64,000 nt of DNA from Angiostrongylus vasorum (GCA_018806985.1 JADANN010000377.1:62001-126000), one strand, 5' to 3'. Counted from the stretch's first letter, positions 31,466 to 42,889 are shown. Numbers and translations are program-made. The notes: generated by a model from the letters alone, not told the origin.

Positions 31466-34400
31466 CTAAGCATTGTGTCCTCTCCTCCACCTAATGAAGA
31501 CAATCAAAGGAACACCAGCGAGAATGGTCATTGCCATAATATCCCAATTAGGTCCAACATAGCTTTCTAACAACTGAACCACGGGATGCTTGTTGATTTT
31601 TTCTAACACGAACAACACAGCCAGCTTAGCTAAAGCTAATGCCACTGGCACTGCAGCGTCGGAGCTCTGTTCGGCAGCCATGTCATAAAAACGTTTTGCT
31701 AAGTGAAGATCCTTGGTGATTCCAAGTCCTTGTTCATGCATCAAACCTAAGTTAAACATGGCTTGAGCCGTAGCATGGCGTTCGACTGCTAATTTGTAAT
31801 GTTGAGCAGCCTGTTGATAGTCAGCTGGTGTTCCCCATCCGTAATAGTGGTAGTCACCTAGTTTAATTCTAGCTAATGGGTACTCTTGATTAGCCGCACG
31901 TTGCCATTGTACAATAGCCCTCTCCAAAACGTTTTCCTTAGATGTTGGGAACAATGAATCGGCTTCTCCTCTGTCAAGAATATATGCAATATTAGTTTGT
32001 GCTGGTTCATAACCGAGCTCAGCAAGAAACAAATACTTCACAGCTGCCTCGTCTCGACGACCATCCTTATATGCACTGTATGCCTCCATTAGCCGCTCAC
32101 TCCAGCGTCCACGTTCTGCAACATTTTTATAAAACTCCACAGCCGTACTGCACTGTCTCATTACTCCGATTCCGGAAGAATGCATTCGTGCAAGGTTGTA
32201 TGATGCGAGCACGTGACCATTTTGTGTCGCCATTTGGTAGTACTTCAACGCGGCCTTAAAGTCTCGCTTCACACCAAGGCCTTTGAAAAACATTTCTCCA
32301 AGGTATAACTGAGCGTCCACCCAGCCTTGTTCGCCTGCCAGAGAAAACAGTCGATATGCCTTCTCGTAATCCTTGCGCACACCACGTCCTTGCAAATACA
32401 TAATACCCAGGCCAGCTTGACCGTTTTGATTTCCCTTGTCAGCACTCCGCAGGAAAAAATTAAACGCCGTTGCATTATCTTGTGGCGTCACGTGAGTTCC
32501 GTCAAGGTACATCTTTCCAAGAAAGGCAAATGCTCCAGCGTGACCAGATTCGGCTGCCGAAGAAAAGTATTTGTTGGCCAACTCGAAATTTTGTTCCACG
32601 CCACGTCCGCCGCTCAAGTACAGTTGCCCAAGACCGACTTGTGCAGAAACATCTCCTTTCTCAGCCAGGAAACGATAGTATTCGATTAAATTCTGATCCA
32701 TCGGCGCGGCCACGGTATTTGTTGATGACGGTTCCATTTCATCTGTCAGTCGTATGCGTTGAATAGCTAGACCAGTAGAGAATTTGAAACCATCCGCTAC
32801 CTTCTTTGCAGCTTTTTCGTAATAAGACAGAGCATTTTCGCAATTTTGAGGGACAGCAATCCCTGCGTAATATCGATAGCCCATCGCCATTTGTGAAAGT
32901 GGGTTGCCACCAAGAGCCGAAAACATGTAATAAACCAGAGCCTTCGCTTGGTTCGATTTGGCCATACCTAGGCCAGTAGCATGCATGAATGCGAGGCCAA
33001 GCTGTGCATCCGGCGAACCGTTCTCAGCCAGTTCTTCAAATATCTTTTTTGCTTCGTCGATAGACCACCGAGCACGATCACCAAATAAATGAGCGAATGC
33101 CATCAATTTCATCGAATCTGTATGTCCTCGTTGTGCAGCTTGATCAAGTAGACGATATGCAGCCTTTTTACCCTCAATCCCATGGCCGCTTCCACGTTCA
33201 AGGAATCTCAGTGCTTGTTGGTAAGTGGTTTCCAGATGTTCATCGCTTAAACAAAGAACACTTAAATTCAATCTCAGTGAACCAACTATACAAAGTCATC
33301 TGGATTCGAAAATAAGTAATAAGGCAGCATAAACAAATTTCACAATTTTTCATGGACTCTGATATAAACTGCAAAACCTGAAACAATACAGCGCACGAGA
33401 AATTTACGACAAGCAAACCCTGTAATTCTTTGGGAACGTTGAAAACAAGGACCTAAAGCGTCAAAGGCTTGCAAAGAGGAACTAAAGTCATAAGAACCAT
33501 GTTCTAAAGCAAAATTGTCACTAAGTTCACCTATCTATGCTGGCATGGTGAAGATAAATCTCATGCTCTAACAACAACAGGAATATTTTTGTGACGGCTT
33601 TTGTGCCCTGACTGGCGAGCTCTCCCCGGAGGATCGATCGGACGGCGTACTGGATTTCGCGAAAAGAGATGGTCGATAGCTTGTAAAAAATGGTTTTGGT
33701 AGCAACAAAACGACAAGCCTCGGCAGCAATACGTTCAAAGACGTAATTCACAAACAAGTTCATTATCGACAATGCCTTCGACGAAACTCCCGTGCTGGGA
33801 TGAGCCTGCTCGAGTACACGGTAGATGTAGACGGAATAACTCTCCTTTCAACGATGCTTTCCCTTCTTGTCTCCAGCACGACTGGCCTTCTGGCTTATAG
33901 TGGCCTTCTTCGTTCCCTTGGCTGATGGTTTTGCAAGCATGTCGAGTCCAGTGCTCACTGGGTAGTCAGTGGAACAATACGGAATATGTCTATATAATTC
34001 TCAAAGTACTTTGTACTTCACAGAATGTTCCCTACAACTACAATTACCACTGATTTCTTCGCTTTTAAAATATTAGGTGATTGCAGTTGTCCAAGGGTAA
34101 CTGTATTCTACATACTACGAGCTCCAATACAAACAATTACAGACACCTACAATCTTAGTGATATCAACAGCACTTCTTTCTAGGTAACTCAACGAATTAA
34201 TAATGACTGCTCTGAGAACAAACCTTGTTGGAGAAGGTTTTTCCGGAACATACTCGTCGCCAGGCGTTAGATGTGCTGGTGGCAATGGAACAGAATCTTC
34301 ACCAAGATCTTCAATGTCGTCAGAAGAAATGCCGAGATCAGCTGAATAATGATTCAAACGCACGAAAATAAGAATTAGGCTACGATATTAAGAAAAAGCA

Positions 34401-35054
34401 CGGAGTAGTTAGCCATGCCATGCCACACATGCTTGCTATTTCAACAAAACCTCGAACCGACCAAGCCTTGCATCCCTTCGAGGTCAGCAAATTGCCACCG
34501 AACTTGCGTGGGTAACACTCCGTCCGACCCATTAAGGTCATAGACTAACTGAGGTGAGGACTTGAACTATAGCATAGTTATACCATTCAACTAGCGTTAT
34601 GATGAAAGAATTCTCAAGTGACAGTCGAACCCATATTCAAATCCGAATGCTTTTGTGGATGACGGAAGCAAAACAACAAAAAATAGGCGATGGCATCAGC
34701 ATAATACGCGAAGAAGGATCACATGAATAGATGAAAATAAGTAGAAAAACCAAGGAGGGACAGAAGAAGCCCAACTGGATGGAACTACTTCAGCCCGAAT
34801 ACCATCTTCCAGGGTACTGCGGTAATCCTGTCATTTCTTCATAACAATTTCAGTGTGCTACACAGTACTTCTAATGATAAAAGAAACTCACCGAAAGTCG
34901 TCTTAACAGCTTTTTCTGCTGGACCACTCTCTGTTTCGCTGTTCAGTGCAACCAACTTCTTTTCCCGTTGCTGAGCAGTACTGGCATCTTCTGCCAGCAC
35001 TGATATGAAAACGATGGTCCAAATACCGCACTTCAGCGGTCGATTAAACCACAT
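31466..35054 (-). CDS. sel-1: SEL-1 / SEL1L, ER-associated degradation adaptor
   Basis: Single-pass ER membrane protein; in known SEL1L/Hrd3 proteins the lumenal repeat domain holds the HRD1 ubiquitin ligase and passes on misfolded substrates. Exons (minus): 35054-34892, 34341-34224, 33245-31466 (TAG), joining in phase to 686 residues, close to the family size in worms. Residues 1-20 form a signal peptide ([16 protein letters not shown]). Exon 2 encodes an acidic linker ([14 protein letters not shown]). From about residue 100 to 620 there are Sel1-like repeats with the pattern A..LG..Y..G.GV..D, for example [19 protein letters not shown]. Residues about 663-680 form the membrane segment ([14 protein letters not shown]), with a short basic tail RRGHNA. 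Exon 3 has two in-phase acceptors (TTGTTTAAG and, 15 bases upstream, GAATTTAAG); the first has the better pyrimidine tract. The frame is intact throughout. Confidence 0.97.
33570..33940 (-). pseudogene. Histone H2B pseudogene in sel-1 intron 2
   Basis: Minus-strand frame with clear H2B order: [86 protein letters not shown]. An in-frame TGA stands where H2B has Arg/Lys before KESYSVY. About four extra residues lie after AAEA, part of the loop before GTKAVTK is deleted, and the C-terminal end is lost. Worm H2B genes normally lack introns, so a processed copy cannot be told from a duplicated gene. It lies on the same strand as sel-1, inside the 978-base intron. Confidence 0.92.
34342..34838 (+). 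repeat. sel-1 intron 1 with a SINE A relic
   Basis: Within 34460-34520, GCATCCCTTCGAGGTCAGC then AAATTGCCACCG resembles the family A middle (CCCTTCGGGGTCGGCAAATT). The rest of the intron shows nothing else. Confidence 0.4.
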
Positions 35055-35056
35055 AC

Positions 35057-35070
35057 CTACAATACGTAAG
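35057..35070 (-). promoter_or_regulatory. sel-1: Probable trans-splice acceptor of sel-1
   Basis: On the minus strand TACGTATTGTAG ends two bases before the ATG, too short for a normal 5' leader and typical of a spliced-leader acceptor. Confidence 0.5.
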
Positions 35071-35885
35071 ATGAAGAACTTTACGGGTTAAAATAAACAC
35101 CAGACGTATTATGTGGTGCAGAGTAATGGAAAAAAAGTTAGTTCCAGGGATATGTGGATACCGATTACAACTGCAATACTACATATTAAATAACTGCTTC
35201 CGTTATGAAATGAGGAGGTCCGCAAAAAGCGGTCGTCGCCGATGGCTAGATCGACGTGTGTTATCGCCCGACGACAAAATACGGAAGTGTTCGGGGGGAG
35301 GAGTGTTAGCACATAAACGGTCAGTTAACATTGCTTTACGAAGACATTTTACCCAACTTCTTGCTTTTTTATCGATCTCTTGTCAAACGTAGATACAGTT
35401 TCAGGAGCGACATGCGAAAAGATTAACTCTACACCTAATAATTTGCAAAAAATCCTCGTTTAGACGAGATCTCGCGGCGAGGGACTACTTCGGTTGGGGG
35501 AGAGTGTAGACAGTATGGTCAGTGAATTAGCACAGGGATGTCTCTACTTGAACTCTGGGATTCGACAATGAGGCAAAGTTTTGGGTAGGATGGGACCGAA
35601 ACTTAGGGAAAGCTTTGGCTAGGATAAGACCATCAAGGGAGACATCCTTAGAATGACTTAGTGTTCTCTGAGCATGCGATCGTTAGTGGTATCAAACACA
35701 GTTTGTCTTTCGAGACACTTTTCAAGGCCCATCACGTTTCCACCTTACATTCACATTACAGCAGGCAGCTTACATTTTGTAGTGCAGATGTTTCCGATAT
35801 ATATGTATGTATACATCCTGCATCATGTGACCTAACGGTGATAACTAATAACGACAACAATTATGACATTAACTTCTTGCAGTTC
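35071..35885. other. sel-1 upstream region
   Basis: No supported exon. The sel-1 promoter should lie here. The small frames at 35111-35392 and 35661-36002 lack splice support. Confidence 0.4.
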
Positions 35886-35889
35886 TTCA

Positions 35890-36275
35890 CTCCTCCCAAC
35901 GGTTTACCGCCTCATTGTGACTGGGAAGTGTTCCTCGGTTTCCGGCTGCGGTGCACAGGGGTGTGGGGGGATTCACCACCTCAGCAGCGTCTCCCAAGCT
36001 GAGAAGGAGTCTGGCATTTCCATCAGGAAGCCCAGCTAAGAGTAAACCAATACAAGGATCCACCTCCGGCTTGGTACCAAACTAGTGGCATGATGGCAAA
36101 TCTCTGATCGACAAGGGCGGCAATTGCCTGTGGTGGTGACGATCTGAGGAAGACTTTGTCCAGGCTAACCTCGGAACTCTGGAGAGCCCCACTGGCTAGA
36201 CTAGCAGAACTTCGAAAAACGGACATTATGCTGGACCCTCACAACCAGTGAAGACGGGCCATACAAGTATCCAAG
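35890..36275 (+). repeat. Repeat family E, copy 4
   Basis: CTCCCAACGGTTTACCGCC, GTGACTGGGAAGTGTTCC, GGATTCACCACCTCAGCAGC, GCATTTCCATCAGGAAGCCC, GTGGTGGTGACGATCTGAGG, ending GGCCATACAAGTATCCAAGT. Nearly full length. Confidence 0.78.
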
Positions 36276-36394
36276 TAGTAATTCTTCCCTACAATCATAA
36301 TCAAAGGAACTCATCCGGAGATCATTTTTACGTACCTGGAGCCTGAAAAAAGTTACAGACTTGCTTTTCTTTATTGGCTAGGAAAAAGTAAAGC

Positions 36395-36515
36395 AAAGAC
36401 CTCATTGATGCAGTGGGCAACACGTGATCTCCCGGAAGGGGTAGTCTCGAGTTCTATTTTGCTTGGCATCCAAATTTTGCAAATATCTCAACGTCATAGT
36501 AGTTAAAATCTTGAC
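36395..36515 (+). repeat. Foldback family B, right-arm fragment
   Basis: AAGCAAAGACCTCATTGATG, GCAGTGGGCAACACGTGATC, then ATTTTGCAAATATCTCAACG and TCATAGTAGTT, matching the plus-oriented arm. The B box is degraded. Confidence 0.55.
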
Positions 36516-36519
36516 TAAA

Positions 36520-37235
36520 AACTTAAATTTCCTCACTACAGTAAGTTATTTCTAGGTGTAAGATCGTAAAAGTTACTATTCTTAGCTACGAAATAATGTT
36601 CACATAGAAGATCGTACCGCTTAGACACAAATTGCAATGTATTCTAAACAGTCATGTTCTCTTGAACGACTGCATGTAGTGCTAACCTTTCCAGTACACG
36701 AAGCAGCTTATTTTCGATTGTAGAGCTCTCTAATATCTTTGTAACCTTCGACCCATTGGCTCTGTGCCGTTTTCTTCAACGCAACGCGAAGTTGACGATG
36801 TTGAAGCAGTCCCGCATCCAACATAACAGAAGTAACAGAACCCGACCTTGAAGTCAGTCAGTGAGGTTACTCACTAATGCTCGCTACAGTTCTTCCAAGA
36901 GTTCACCAAACTTGGAAGGCCAGGCCGATGAATAGCCACGCGGTGAATCGCCAGGGTCTCTTGAGCCCATGACCAGTTTCCCTTGATCGTAGCTCAACTT
37001 TAACCCAAGTATCAGTCGTAAACAATCCCCAGAAATCTCTGGGCTTCGTGCATCGACACCTCACATCCAATTTTCTTCAATGTCATTCGCGGTGGGAAGT
37101 CAATCGAGCCACAAGTTGAAGTCGTTGTCAGATGACATGCTCTAGGCCATAACATTGGATTTTCGACCACCAAAATGAGTGGAAAACAGTAAGTGAATCA
37201 AAAATGGTAAAGCTCCAGCTTAATTAGGTCTAATG
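36520..37235. other. Intergenic, no feature recognised
   Basis: No exon or repeat family recognised on either strand. Confidence 0.4.
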
Positions 37236-37239
37236 ATGA

Positions 37240-37495
37240 TTTATGCACCTCAGATCATTTCCGTTGGCAGGTGATTGATGATAGCACAATTAGAGTAAAT
37301 AACTGGGCTGAGTGAAAGGCAAAGCAAGGGCATTGGTTGCTGTGGTAGATAGAACGTGAGCCGCTGCTAAGGGTGCTAGCAGGTTCGAGGACCAACTGAG
37401 GTTCGGGTTTTACTCATATCACAACATTCCTGTTGTTGTATTTAATATAATACCCAGTCATAAAAAAAAGAACAGGAAGTAAATAATATGTTAAA
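37240..37495 (+). repeat. Foldback family B, right half
   Basis: Internal motif CCGTTGGCAGGTGATTGATG, A-box-like GTTGCTGTGGTAGATAG, B-box-like GCAGGTTCGAGGACC, then TTGTTGTATTTAATATAATA and GAACAGGAAGTAAATAATA. The left half is missing. Confidence 0.62.
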
Positions 37496-37499
37496 CATT

Positions 37500-37640
37500 G
37501 TAATTTATCCCAAACACTTCGAGGGTTTTACGCGCTGAACTTTTAAACTCTTTTTGTTAGAATGGATACTTCTACTTCAAAATCTTCTCCATTACGTCTG
37601 TGTCATATGTGTGTCCTAGTGGTGTACCTGCTTTAATGCT
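37500..37640 (-). mobile_element. Short PLE tail fragment
   Basis: CTACTTCAAAATCTTCTCC, ATTACGTCTGTGTCATATG and TGTCCTAGTGGTGTACC match the PLE fragment at 7380-7445 in order. No domain remains. Confidence 0.45.
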
Positions 37641-37911
37641 TTACTAAATAGAGTTTCACTTAACATCGGCGTCAATAATCTATAAATATCTTTGGATTGG
37701 TTTGAAGGCACGTTTTTTCTTTACACCTATGCCCAGGGGCTATAGTTTCGTTACCATTTGAAATGGCCATTGGCAGTGGTAATTCCACGGATTATTCTGT
37801 CTGCAAAATCATCCTGTGCACACTCCCTGCTGCTGTTGGGAATATATTTTTTCACAAACCCTCTTTTTTGTCTGTGAGGGCTTACGGGAGAAGTAGTTTT
37901 CTTTCGGTTTC

Positions 37912-38192
37912 CCTAGGATAAAAAATAAAGGATAAAGCTTTCGGCGTTGATCAATCCCTGAGGGATGCGCCATGCATTCGACTTCACTAAGTATCGTTGG
38001 AGGTGATTGAATGCATATCTGGCCTTTACAATGACTCGCGGTGGCCTGCCGATGTATCGAGCCAGTCCTGCTATCCTCCCAGACAAGTATGGTATCAGTT
38101 TGCCGACCCCGTAGGGATGGAAAGCTTGGGCGTGGGTATCGATTCCACGTGTGTCGCAGTGGCGCCTCCAACCATTGCGCCATACGCCCCCA
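37912..38192 (-). repeat. SINE family A with target-site duplication
   Basis: Minus-strand copy running from the GGCGTATGGCGCAATGG head (A box) through CACACGTGGAATCGATACCC (B box region) to the 3' end CTCAGGGATTGATCAACGCC and GCTTTATCCTTTA. Flanks repeat TTCGGTTTC at 37903-37911 and 38193-38201; allowing one mismatch the repeat extends to 14 bases (..CTAG). Confidence 0.9.
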
Positions 38193-38274
38193 TTCGGTTT
38201 CTCTAGAGCTAACATAATGTAGTCTGAGTATTCATTCAATAACTCAAGGCAGAAATTTTCTACATGGTTAGACT

Positions 38275-38365
38275 AACACGAGGTTCTCATAAACTTTTAT
38301 TCGGCTAACGTTTCGGTGCCTTCGCCTTTCTTAGGGCCACGTTGATCTGACTCGGTGGTCCACAG
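38275..38365 (-). mobile_element. PLE terminal hairpin relic
   Basis: GCTAACGTTTCGGTGCCTTC, then GCCTTTCTTAGGGCC: on the minus strand CTAAGAAAGGCGAAGGCACC then GAAACGTTAGCC, a mutated version of the PLE hairpin. Confidence 0.5.
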
Positions 38366-38369
38366 ATGG

Positions 38370-39315
38370 CCGTTGTCGCATCCAGTCGAATGCAGTAAAG
38401 GTAATCCCCTCGAATAGGGAACTTCACTCAGCAATGTCCTTTTAACAATAAAGGTGTAGATCGATTGCCGCCTCCAGTATGATCATTCTTACAAAAAGTA
38501 GCAAATATAAGCAACGTTCTTCTTCTAGGTAAACCAGAACCTCTTCTACGATTTCCTGATGTTCCCAACATTACAAGTCCTCCAAATGTCGAAAATTTAT
38601 TGTTTACTGTTGAGAAAACCAGCATTTGGCGTGTTTAAATCACGTACGACCTCACGGATAGTAGCTGCCATCCATTAATTTTTTTGAAAAACGCTGCTCA
38701 TTTTATCTGTTCAATTCCTTAAGCAAATATTAAAAACGTGAAAATGGGTAGTTAAGATGTTTGAACAGACTGTCGCTAATCTTTATTCCACCCAGTTATG
38801 TGTCAGAGATCCACTGGTTCTGCTCACTTAAGAAACTTGGATAGCAACATATTTTTTTGCCTATGAATATCTTGAGCAAGTTTAACTTTCGGCTCGGTGG
38901 CCCTCCTACTTCACATTTCGCATCTGCCTGGATGATAGTTGCCAATGGGTTGCGTTTAGCTACTGCCCTCGTGAAATTACAATTTTTGGCGTATGTGGAA
39001 GTGTTTCTCCTACTTGATCGTGAAAACATGTAGGAACTTCAGATCCACTCACCACTTGCGTTGTACTCGTCACCTAGTTCTATCAGCCAGCATGACTTCG
39101 ATACGGAGCTGATTCAGAGAAAGCTGTGGAGCCGAAGAAGTGCGTACAACGTTGGGCGTTCTTAGTGTTCTTCGTGACATCGTCGACATTCTTACGTGCT
39201 CTTTAAGATCTAACGGTGACACGACTGCTATAGGAGTCACATAAAGTGAAAATACTGGCCGCCTTTGGGTTTAAATCGGCATCTCTCAATTCATAGTAAA
39301 TTTTATTAACTGCAG
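38370..39315. other. Intergenic, no feature recognised
   Basis: No supported gene or repeat. Confidence 0.4.
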
Positions 39316-39327
39316 TATAAACTTTTG

Positions 39328-39616
39328 CGAGGGGGCGCGTGTGGCGCAGTGGTCGGAGGCACATGGACATGGCAACGTGGAATCGATCCTCGCGCCCATG
39401 GCTCACCAAGCCTTCCATCCCTCCGGGGGCCGGCAAATTGGTACCAGACTCGTCTGGGAGGATAGCAGCACTGATTCGATGCATCGGCAGGCCACCGCGA
39501 ATCATTGTAAAGGCCAGATATGCGTTCAATCACCTCGAAACGATACTTAATGAAGTCGAATGCATGGCGCACCCTCAGGGGATTGATCAACGCCGAGGGC
39601 TTTATCGTTTATCTTT
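39328..39616 (+). repeat. SINE family A with 12-base target-site duplication
   Basis: Full copy: GGCGCGTGTGGCGCAGTGG (A box TGGCGCAGTGG), CGTGGAATCGATCCTCGCG (B-box-like), GCCAAGCCTTCC-type body, GGCAAATTGGTACCAGAC, TCATTGTAAAGGCCAGATAT, GCATGGCGCACCCTCAGGG, GATTGATCAACGCCGAGGGC, CTTTATCGTTTATC. The flank TATAAACTTTTG is repeated exactly at 39316-39327 and 39617-39628. This is the clearest proof that family A is a retroposed SINE of about 289 bp. Confidence 0.95.
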
Positions 39617-39629
39617 TATAAACTTTTGT

Positions 39630-40800
39630 GGCTTAAAAATTTTTTCCTTCCGGATAAAAGTTCGTTTGTTTTACTTATGACTATGCAGAGACCATGATAT
39701 ATATTTCTTCTAAATTGTAGCTTCAAGGGTCAAATTTCGAACTCCAAGTCAAATGATTGAGCGCGGATTCCAACCTTGATGATACATTCTCCAACGCGTT
39801 GCTCATATTTGCAGCTGCCGTTCTTGCGTTGGAAATTTTAAAAACATAGATTTCGTTGTGAATCAAAAGTATTATTGCGGTGTTTTCTACACAAGATGTT
39901 GTACCGCTCGTCTGTCAAAATTTTTTTGTTAACGAAGCTTCTTATGTGCCGTCTAATCTAATGTACTTTTCCGCATGAAGCACCTCTATCATACTGTACT
40001 AAATAAGCAACTTTTTTAAAAACTTCCTTTTGAGCATTCACTCTCGTTTCTTCCATTAAAACTCTGCACGTTGCTACACTGCTATCGGTTGCCTGGGGTT
40101 GCACTGCCCTGGGGATGCGCTGTCCGGTCTAGTTTGGACCACTCTGGCAGAAGGGATAAAAGTAGTGTCATTATCCTGCTTTTCGCTCAAGGAGCGCTAT
40201 TACAGTATTTATCTTTTTTCTTGCCTTCTTATTTCACGCAGTAGAATTCGAGCGCCGAACTCTGCATTAATATAAGCAACCTTAACCTAACTTATAGGTT
40301 GTGACTTCTCGCTGTAGTCACCGATGTTTTAGTTATTCCTTATTACTTGCTACAGTTGTTCTCCATATAACTTCTCCAATCTATTAAAGACGTTTCCCGT
40401 GCTGCCATCCCTTTGGTTTCATTTTTTTTCCCGTGTTTTTTCCCGCGCTATCACTTGCTTCTTACTTTTATTGGTGAAATTATATTCTATGAAACTTCTT
40501 GCTCATATTACAATGCCAGTCTACTGCAAAAGTGACTCTCTCATTTTCGTTGTAACTTCTCGCTCGTTGGTTTATCTTTGCTCGTTGATTCCGTTGTTGT
40601 CTTGCTGTGCTTATACTGTTTACATTTCTTGATATGGTTATTATTGTACTATTAATGTTATGAACATTTTAATTACACAAGTTTTAGACTTGCTCTATGA
40701 TAGCGACAAAAAGTCCCACGCAAATTCGCACGAAGCCGAGCATTCTATCCCGGATTAGTGATAATTCACTTCTGACAGCTGACTGCATTCCATTGATCTA
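39630..40800. other. Intergenic, no feature recognised
   Basis: No supported exon. The 40399-40632 frame is Leu/Ser/Phe-rich in T-rich sequence. No repeat family recognised. Confidence 0.4.
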
Positions 40801-40804
40801 ACTA

Positions 40805-41090
40805 CCATCACAATGCTGATGCTGATGATGCTGCGGTATTTGCAAAACGACATGTGTCTACGGTGGAGATCGAACACGTTATTACCGTTTCCGTGGGCTA
40901 ATGCGTTCACCACCACACAATGCGGTCCTTCGTTTCGCCTTTCTCACCGCTAGTTTCCTATCTACCACTGCCATCAGCAATCACTCGTCAGCGGGATTGA
41001 ATTTTCCAAATATCTCAGTATCACTGTGGTTGATTTCGCTTAATACCCTGCCGTGAAAAGTTTAGTAGGTAGTAAATAAAAAAAGCCGAC
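40805..41090. repeat. Foldback family B, two-armed copy
   Basis: Left arm 40811-40945: GATGATGCTGCGGTATTTGC, GGAGATCGAACACGTTATTACC, GCGTTCACCACCACACAATG. Centre CAATCACTCGTCAGCGGGAT, then the right outer arm 40995-41090: AATATCTCAGTATCACTGTG, ATACCCTGCCGTGAAAAG, TAGTAGGTAGTAAATAAAAA. The tRNA-like part of the right arm is deleted. Confidence 0.7.
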
Positions 41091-41094
41091 TGCA

Positions 41095-41360
41095 ATGTTT
41101 TTTCGGGCACTCGCTACTGCTGTAAAGGCCTTCGTCAAAAATAGATGTGGTACTCCACTGCATTTTTATGCTCTTGCGATTTCTTGGTGAGTCTTTTTTT
41201 TAGTGTGTAGCTATCCTCCGTTGTAATGAACGCTGGAAATTCTAACTGATCGCAGAGTTGCCGCTGTTATATCAATTCATTTGATGGCTATTCGTTGGAA
41301 AAGTCTTTGATGTGACGTGGACTGATATTCTTAGCTATTTAAAGGGATCGATTTTCACGG
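41095..41360. other. Intergenic; possible PLE hairpin trace
   Basis: Contains TTCGTCAAAAATAGATGTGG-type sequence after GTAAAGGCC, too diverged to classify. Confidence 0.3.
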
Positions 41361-41364
41361 CCAT

Positions 41365-41535
41365 AGGGATAAAAAATAAAGCTCTCGGCGTTGATCATTC
41401 TCTGAGGGATGCGCCATGTATTTCACTTCATCGAACATCGTTAGAGGTGAATTAATGCGTATCTGGGCTATGCAATGACTCGCAGTAGCCTATCGATGTA
41501 TTGAGTAAGTGCTGTTATCCCCTCAGAGATGTCTG
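41365..41535 (-). repeat. SINE family A, 5'-truncated
   Basis: AAAAAATAAAGCTCTCGGCG, TTGATCATTCTCTGAGGGAT, GCGCCATGTATTTCACTTC, ATCTGGGCTATGCAATGAC, GTAGCCTATCGATGTATTGAG; similarity fades after GCTGTTATCCC. The tRNA-like head is missing. Confidence 0.7.
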
Positions 41536-41539
41536 CTAG

Positions 41540-41985
41540 CAGTCTGCTGAACGCGGAGAGATTAAAGAGTTGGTGAGCCTGCGGATCACGATCTAACCCA
41601 TTTGTATTGCGAAACTCCTCTAACCACAGGGATACAAGCGCATTCGCGGCCATACTCATGATAACGAGAAGGTCAACTCCGCTAACTTCTCAACAATTGC
41701 ATGTTGTGAGGAGTAATCTTCTCCTTTTATTATAAGCTGCACTTAGTGGGTGGTGTTTTCTCGCCATAGATATTTCGATTTCTACGCTGTAAGCATTATT
41801 CATAGTTGTCGAAGTTTTAGAATCTTCCTAATATTCTAATATCCTGCGTACTCGTCTTATAAATCCTAGCGAAAGCTGTTTTGGGCATGTAGGAACGGAG
41901 CGCTTTATCTGCAGTGCTTAATATTTCTGGCCAAAGATACGCTTAATTTGGGTACTCCGTAGCATGTATATACTTTATTCATGAG
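41540..41985. other. Intergenic, no feature recognised
   Basis: No exon or repeat recognised. Confidence 0.4.
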
Positions 41986-41989
41986 TTGT

Positions 41990-42180
41990 TATCAGTGCTG
42001 TCCCGAATTAGACATGAAGATCATTTGATGGATGAGACTCTGGCCCACCTCCCATGTAGCTAAGCTTTTCCTCAAATCCACATGCTTTATATAACCCGCA
42101 TACATGCAAACGCATCCGCTCACATATGCAGAAATGTGATTTCTACGTTCATATCCAAGTCTAAGAAACTGGCACAACTT
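41990..42180 (-). repeat. Repeat family D, copy 2
   Basis: On the minus strand: GAGCGGATGCGTTTGCATG, TATGCGGGTTATATAAAGC, GCTACATGGGAGGTGGGCC. This matches 46040-46150 (GTGGATGTGTTCTCGTTTATG, GCGGGTTGTACT, CTACATGGGAGGCGG). Confidence 0.5.
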
Positions 42181-42184
42181 ATAT

Positions 42185-42880
42185 AGGGATTCTCTAACGT
42201 GAATCCACCTGTGCTCTTATTGCGCGTTCAACCTCAAGACGCTGCCCTTGGACGTGTCATGTAGTTTCTCCACTAAGCGAGGAATGATCGCTCATTAGAA
42301 GTCCGTGAAGAAAACTGAAACAGATCAGCAAAGTACAGTGTAACACTTGTCCATCTTCGAAAATCCAACTCGCTTATCATAAGACTATAAGATAAGACAA
42401 CATAAGATAAGATTATTAGAGGAAAGAATTCTAACAATTGCTGGATTGGAGGAATTAAAAGCCAATAACCTAGCGAACACCGCACATTAATAGACTACAA
42501 AACGAAGAATTACAACTTGAACAAGTCTAGATTTGTCACACTTCAATGGAGAAACATCTGAAAGAAAGAACGAAATTAGCTACCAAGCAGAGCTCAAATT
42601 TTACAACTGTTTTGACACCTCCAGTTGTCCAAGGTCCATTATGACACTTAAAATTTTCATCAAGAGTTTCATTATTCAGTGAACGTTTTATGAAGAGTAA
42701 ACAATAAGTGTTATTTAAATAATTTTGCACTAAATAATCTTACAGTACTTAGAAAAATTTGCTAAAATTTCCTCAGTAGCCTAGAACTGCTGTATTAGAG
42801 GCTCTTTTGGGGGGTCAGGGAAATTGTGCCTTTATTCCTGCTATCTTTAGTGCTGTTTAATTTACCATGGTTTGCGTGTG
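42185..42880. other. Intergenic, no feature recognised
   Basis: AT-rich. The 42351-42420 stretch has several short repeats of AAGATAAGA but no clear unit. Confidence 0.4.
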
Positions 42881-42889
42881 TGTTTTGAA

